DNA from: Chitinophagaceae bacterium
GTDB taxonomy: Bacteria; Bacteroidota; Bacteroidia; Chitinophagales; Chitinophagaceae
Reading direction: 5' to 3'
NCBI GenBank assembly: GCA_019745155.1
Contig: JAIETM010000012.1
Coordinates: forward strand, 186,001 to 250,000
Length of the DNA stretch: 64,000 nucleotides
In this document: one piece after another, positions 62,391 to 64,000 of the stretch
Numbering within the stretch: the first letter of the stretch is position 1
Layout: each line of letters opens with the position of its first letter
The notes under the pieces: model-generated
Told to the model about the DNA's origin: nothing
Seen by the model: only the letters and a program-made list of their open reading frames with translations
The model's database searches: none
Translations under genes and position numbers: made by a program

Positions 62391-64000
62391 TTACACCAGC
62401 ATACGCAGTGGCTCTTCCAGCAAAGACTTTAAAGTCTGCAGGAAAGCAGCGCCTGTTGCACCATCCACTACACGATGGTCGCAGCTCAGTGTTACTTTCA
62501 TAATATTACCCGGTACAACAGCACCGTTCTTCACTACAGGTACTTGTGCAATACCACCTACCGCCAGAATACATGCATCTGGTGGATTGATGATTGCAGT
62601 AAACTGATCAATACCAAACATACCTAGATTAGAAATAGTGAATGTGCTTCCTTCCCAATCTGCCGGTTGTAATTTTTTATCCTTTGCACGCTGTGCATAG
62701 TCTTTCACCTGTGTGGCAATCTGACTCAAACTCAATGAATCAGCAAAACGTACTACCGGTACTAACAAACCTTCATCAACAGCAACTGCTACACCGATAT
62801 TCACGTGGTGGTTAATACGAATGGTATCGCCCAACCAACTGCTGTTAACTTTAGGATGTTGCTTCAACGCAACCGCTGTTGCTTTCAGCACCATATCATT
62901 AAAGCTGATCTTGGTCTTACTGGTTTCATTGATACGTGTTCTTGCAGCAACGCAAGCATCCATATCAATGGTCATGGTGAGGTAGAAATGTGGCGCCGTA
63001 AACAGACTCTCACTCAAGCGACGAGCAATTGTCTTACGCATCTGACTTACAGGAACATCTTCAAATGATACCTGACCAACTGCAGTTACTACTGGTGCTG
63101 CACTTACTGCAGGAGCCGAAGCAGTTGCAGGCGCAGCAGCTGGAGTATACTGTTCAATATCGGAACGCACAATACGACCATGATCGCCTGTGCCTTTTAC
63201 ATAACGTAAGTCAATACCTTTTTCAGCAGCTAATTTTTTTGCTAATGGAGAAGCAAAGATTCTACCATCATTCACCACTACTGGGGCAGCAGCAGGTGCA
63301 GGTGCTGGTGCTGCTGCAGGCGCACTTGCAGGAGCCGCACTTGGTGCAGGCGTTGCAGCAGGTGCAGCGCTACCACCAGATTTAGCGGCAGCTACAATAG
63401 CCGTAATATCCATACCTGCTTTACCAATGATGCACAACAAATCATTCACCTGAATTTTTTCACCAGGCCTAGCACCCTGATATAACAAGACACCATCCTT
63501 ATAGCTTTCCAGCTCCATGGTGGCTTTATCAGTTTCAATTTCAGCCAACACTTCACCCTTCTTCACTGCATCACCCACTTGCTTTTGCCATGAAGCAATG
63601 ACACCTTCTGTCATAGTATCGCTCAGGCGTGGCATCAACACCACTTCTTCCAAAGCGGAGATATCCAAACCATTGCTTGCAGCTGGTGCTGCAACACGTT
63701 CAGCTGCAGGTGCAGCAGGCATGGTTACAGTAACTGCAGGAGCAGCTGCTGCCGCACCACCACTATGCTGTGCAACCAATGCGGATACATCTTCTCCGGC
63801 CTTTCCCAAAATAGCGAGCAGGTCATTCACCTGCAGTTTGCCATTCTTTTGGGTACCAATATGCAAGAGCACACCTTCCTGGTAGCTTTCCAGCTCCATG
63901 GTGGCTTTATCTGTTTCGATTTCTGCTAACAAATCTCCTTTCTTCACAGTATCGCCCACTTGTTTGTGCCAGGCAGCAATGACACCTTCGGTCATCGTGT
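62391..64000 (-). CDS. aceF: Pyruvate dehydrogenase complex dihydrolipoamide acetyltransferase (E2), start missing
   Basis: At least 535 residues; the N terminus runs off the window, since the last codons read TMTEG of a usual LSDTMTEG lipoyl start. Two lipoyl domains are seen, each with IETDKATMELES (the lysine takes lipoate), separated by Ala/Pro-rich linkers. A peripheral subunit-binding domain (IFASPLAKKLAAEKGIDL, then GTGDHGRIVRSDIEQY) precedes the acyltransferase domain with active-site HRVVDGATGAAFL near the end. It makes acetyl-CoA with E1 and E3, which are not in the window. A different 2-oxoacid complex is less likely because of the start motif. Confidence 0.92.
   Translation of the reverse strand, partial: TMTEGVIAAWHKQVGDTVKKGDLLAEIETDKATMELESYQEGVLLHIGTQKNGKLQVNDLLAILGKAGEDVSALVAQHSGGAAAAAPAVTVTMPAAPAAERVAAPAASNGLDISALEEVVLMPRLSDTMTEGVIASWQKQVGDAVKKGEVLAEIETDKATMELESYKDGVLLYQGARPGEKIQVNDLLCIIGKAGMDITAIVAAAKSGGSAAPAATPAPSAAPASAPAAAPAPAPAAAPVVVNDGRIFASPLAKKLAAEKGIDLRYVKGTGDHGRIVRSDIEQYTPAAAPATASAPAVSAAPVVTAVGQVSFEDVPVSQMRKTIARRLSESLFTAPHFYLTMTIDMDACVAARTRINETSKTKISFNDMVLKATAVALKQHPKVNSSWLGDTIRINHHVNIGVAVAVDEGLLVPVVRFADSLSLSQIATQVKDYAQRAKDKKLQPADWEGSTFTISNLGMFGIDQFTAIINPPDACILAVGGIAQVPVVKNGAVVPGNIMKVTLSCDHRVVDGATGAAFLQTLKSLLEEPLRMLV

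Overview
The window reads as a chromosomal segment of a Bacteroidota bacterium, most likely of the Chitinophagaceae or a close relative. The evidence is indirect: complete nuoA-N operon with a short NuoG, exbB-exbD-exbD-tonB-tonB cluster, secreted zinc proteases of the DUF5117 type, a KKAAPKK histone-H1-like protein, and -7 boxes of the Bacteroidota form TAnnTTTG. No rRNA, tRNA, CRISPR array or intact insertion sequence was seen.

Positions 1-9,930 are all on the + strand and visibly richer in A+T than the rest. They hold an uptake [NiFe]-hydrogenase locus: the end of hypF, then hypC, hypD, hypE, an NHL-repeat protein, a nickel-transporter-like protein, a 66-aa unknown, and a bifunctional-nuclease/UVR gene broken by one in-frame TAA. 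Two paralogous TetR regulators around a 119-aa unknown follow, and then the small and large hydrogenase subunits. The small subunit has no Tat signal and no membrane anchor, and carries CSGN where most relatives have CxxC. These traits match the group 1h and related high-affinity, oxygen-tolerant hydrogenases that oxidise trace or atmospheric H2. The likely biology is nickel uptake, cofactor assembly by Hyp proteins, and H2 oxidation feeding electrons to respiration. A strong terminator (9,961-9,995) closes the block.

Positions 10,052-20,570 hold mnmE, the TonB-ExbBD energy-transduction cluster (all - strand), a secreted metalloprotease, a small surface protein and an ABC permease. Positions 20,655-34,049 are the complete 14-gene complex I operon on the - strand. 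Positions 34,133-37,966 are a second TonB operon with a PstS-like lipoprotein and a secreted TPR protein.

Positions 38,079-64,000 are mixed housekeeping and signalling: a low-molecular-weight phosphatase, hisS, EamA transporter, thiolase, rlmN, two pseudouridine synthases, a FIST-sensor/hybrid-kinase pair, an amidohydrolase, a peroxiredoxin/Rrf2 divergent pair with a palindromic operator, dinB, a histone-like protein, a second metalloprotease, a 1299-aa multi-PAS kinase and the E2 subunit of pyruvate dehydrogenase (cut by the window edge). Most likely novel content: the Bacteroidota high-affinity hydrogenase locus with its unusual accessory genes. Secondary items are the nested inverted repeat before hisS, the short NuoG, and the series of genes whose -7 box sits 4-7 bases before the start codon. 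All identities come from motif reading without database searches.
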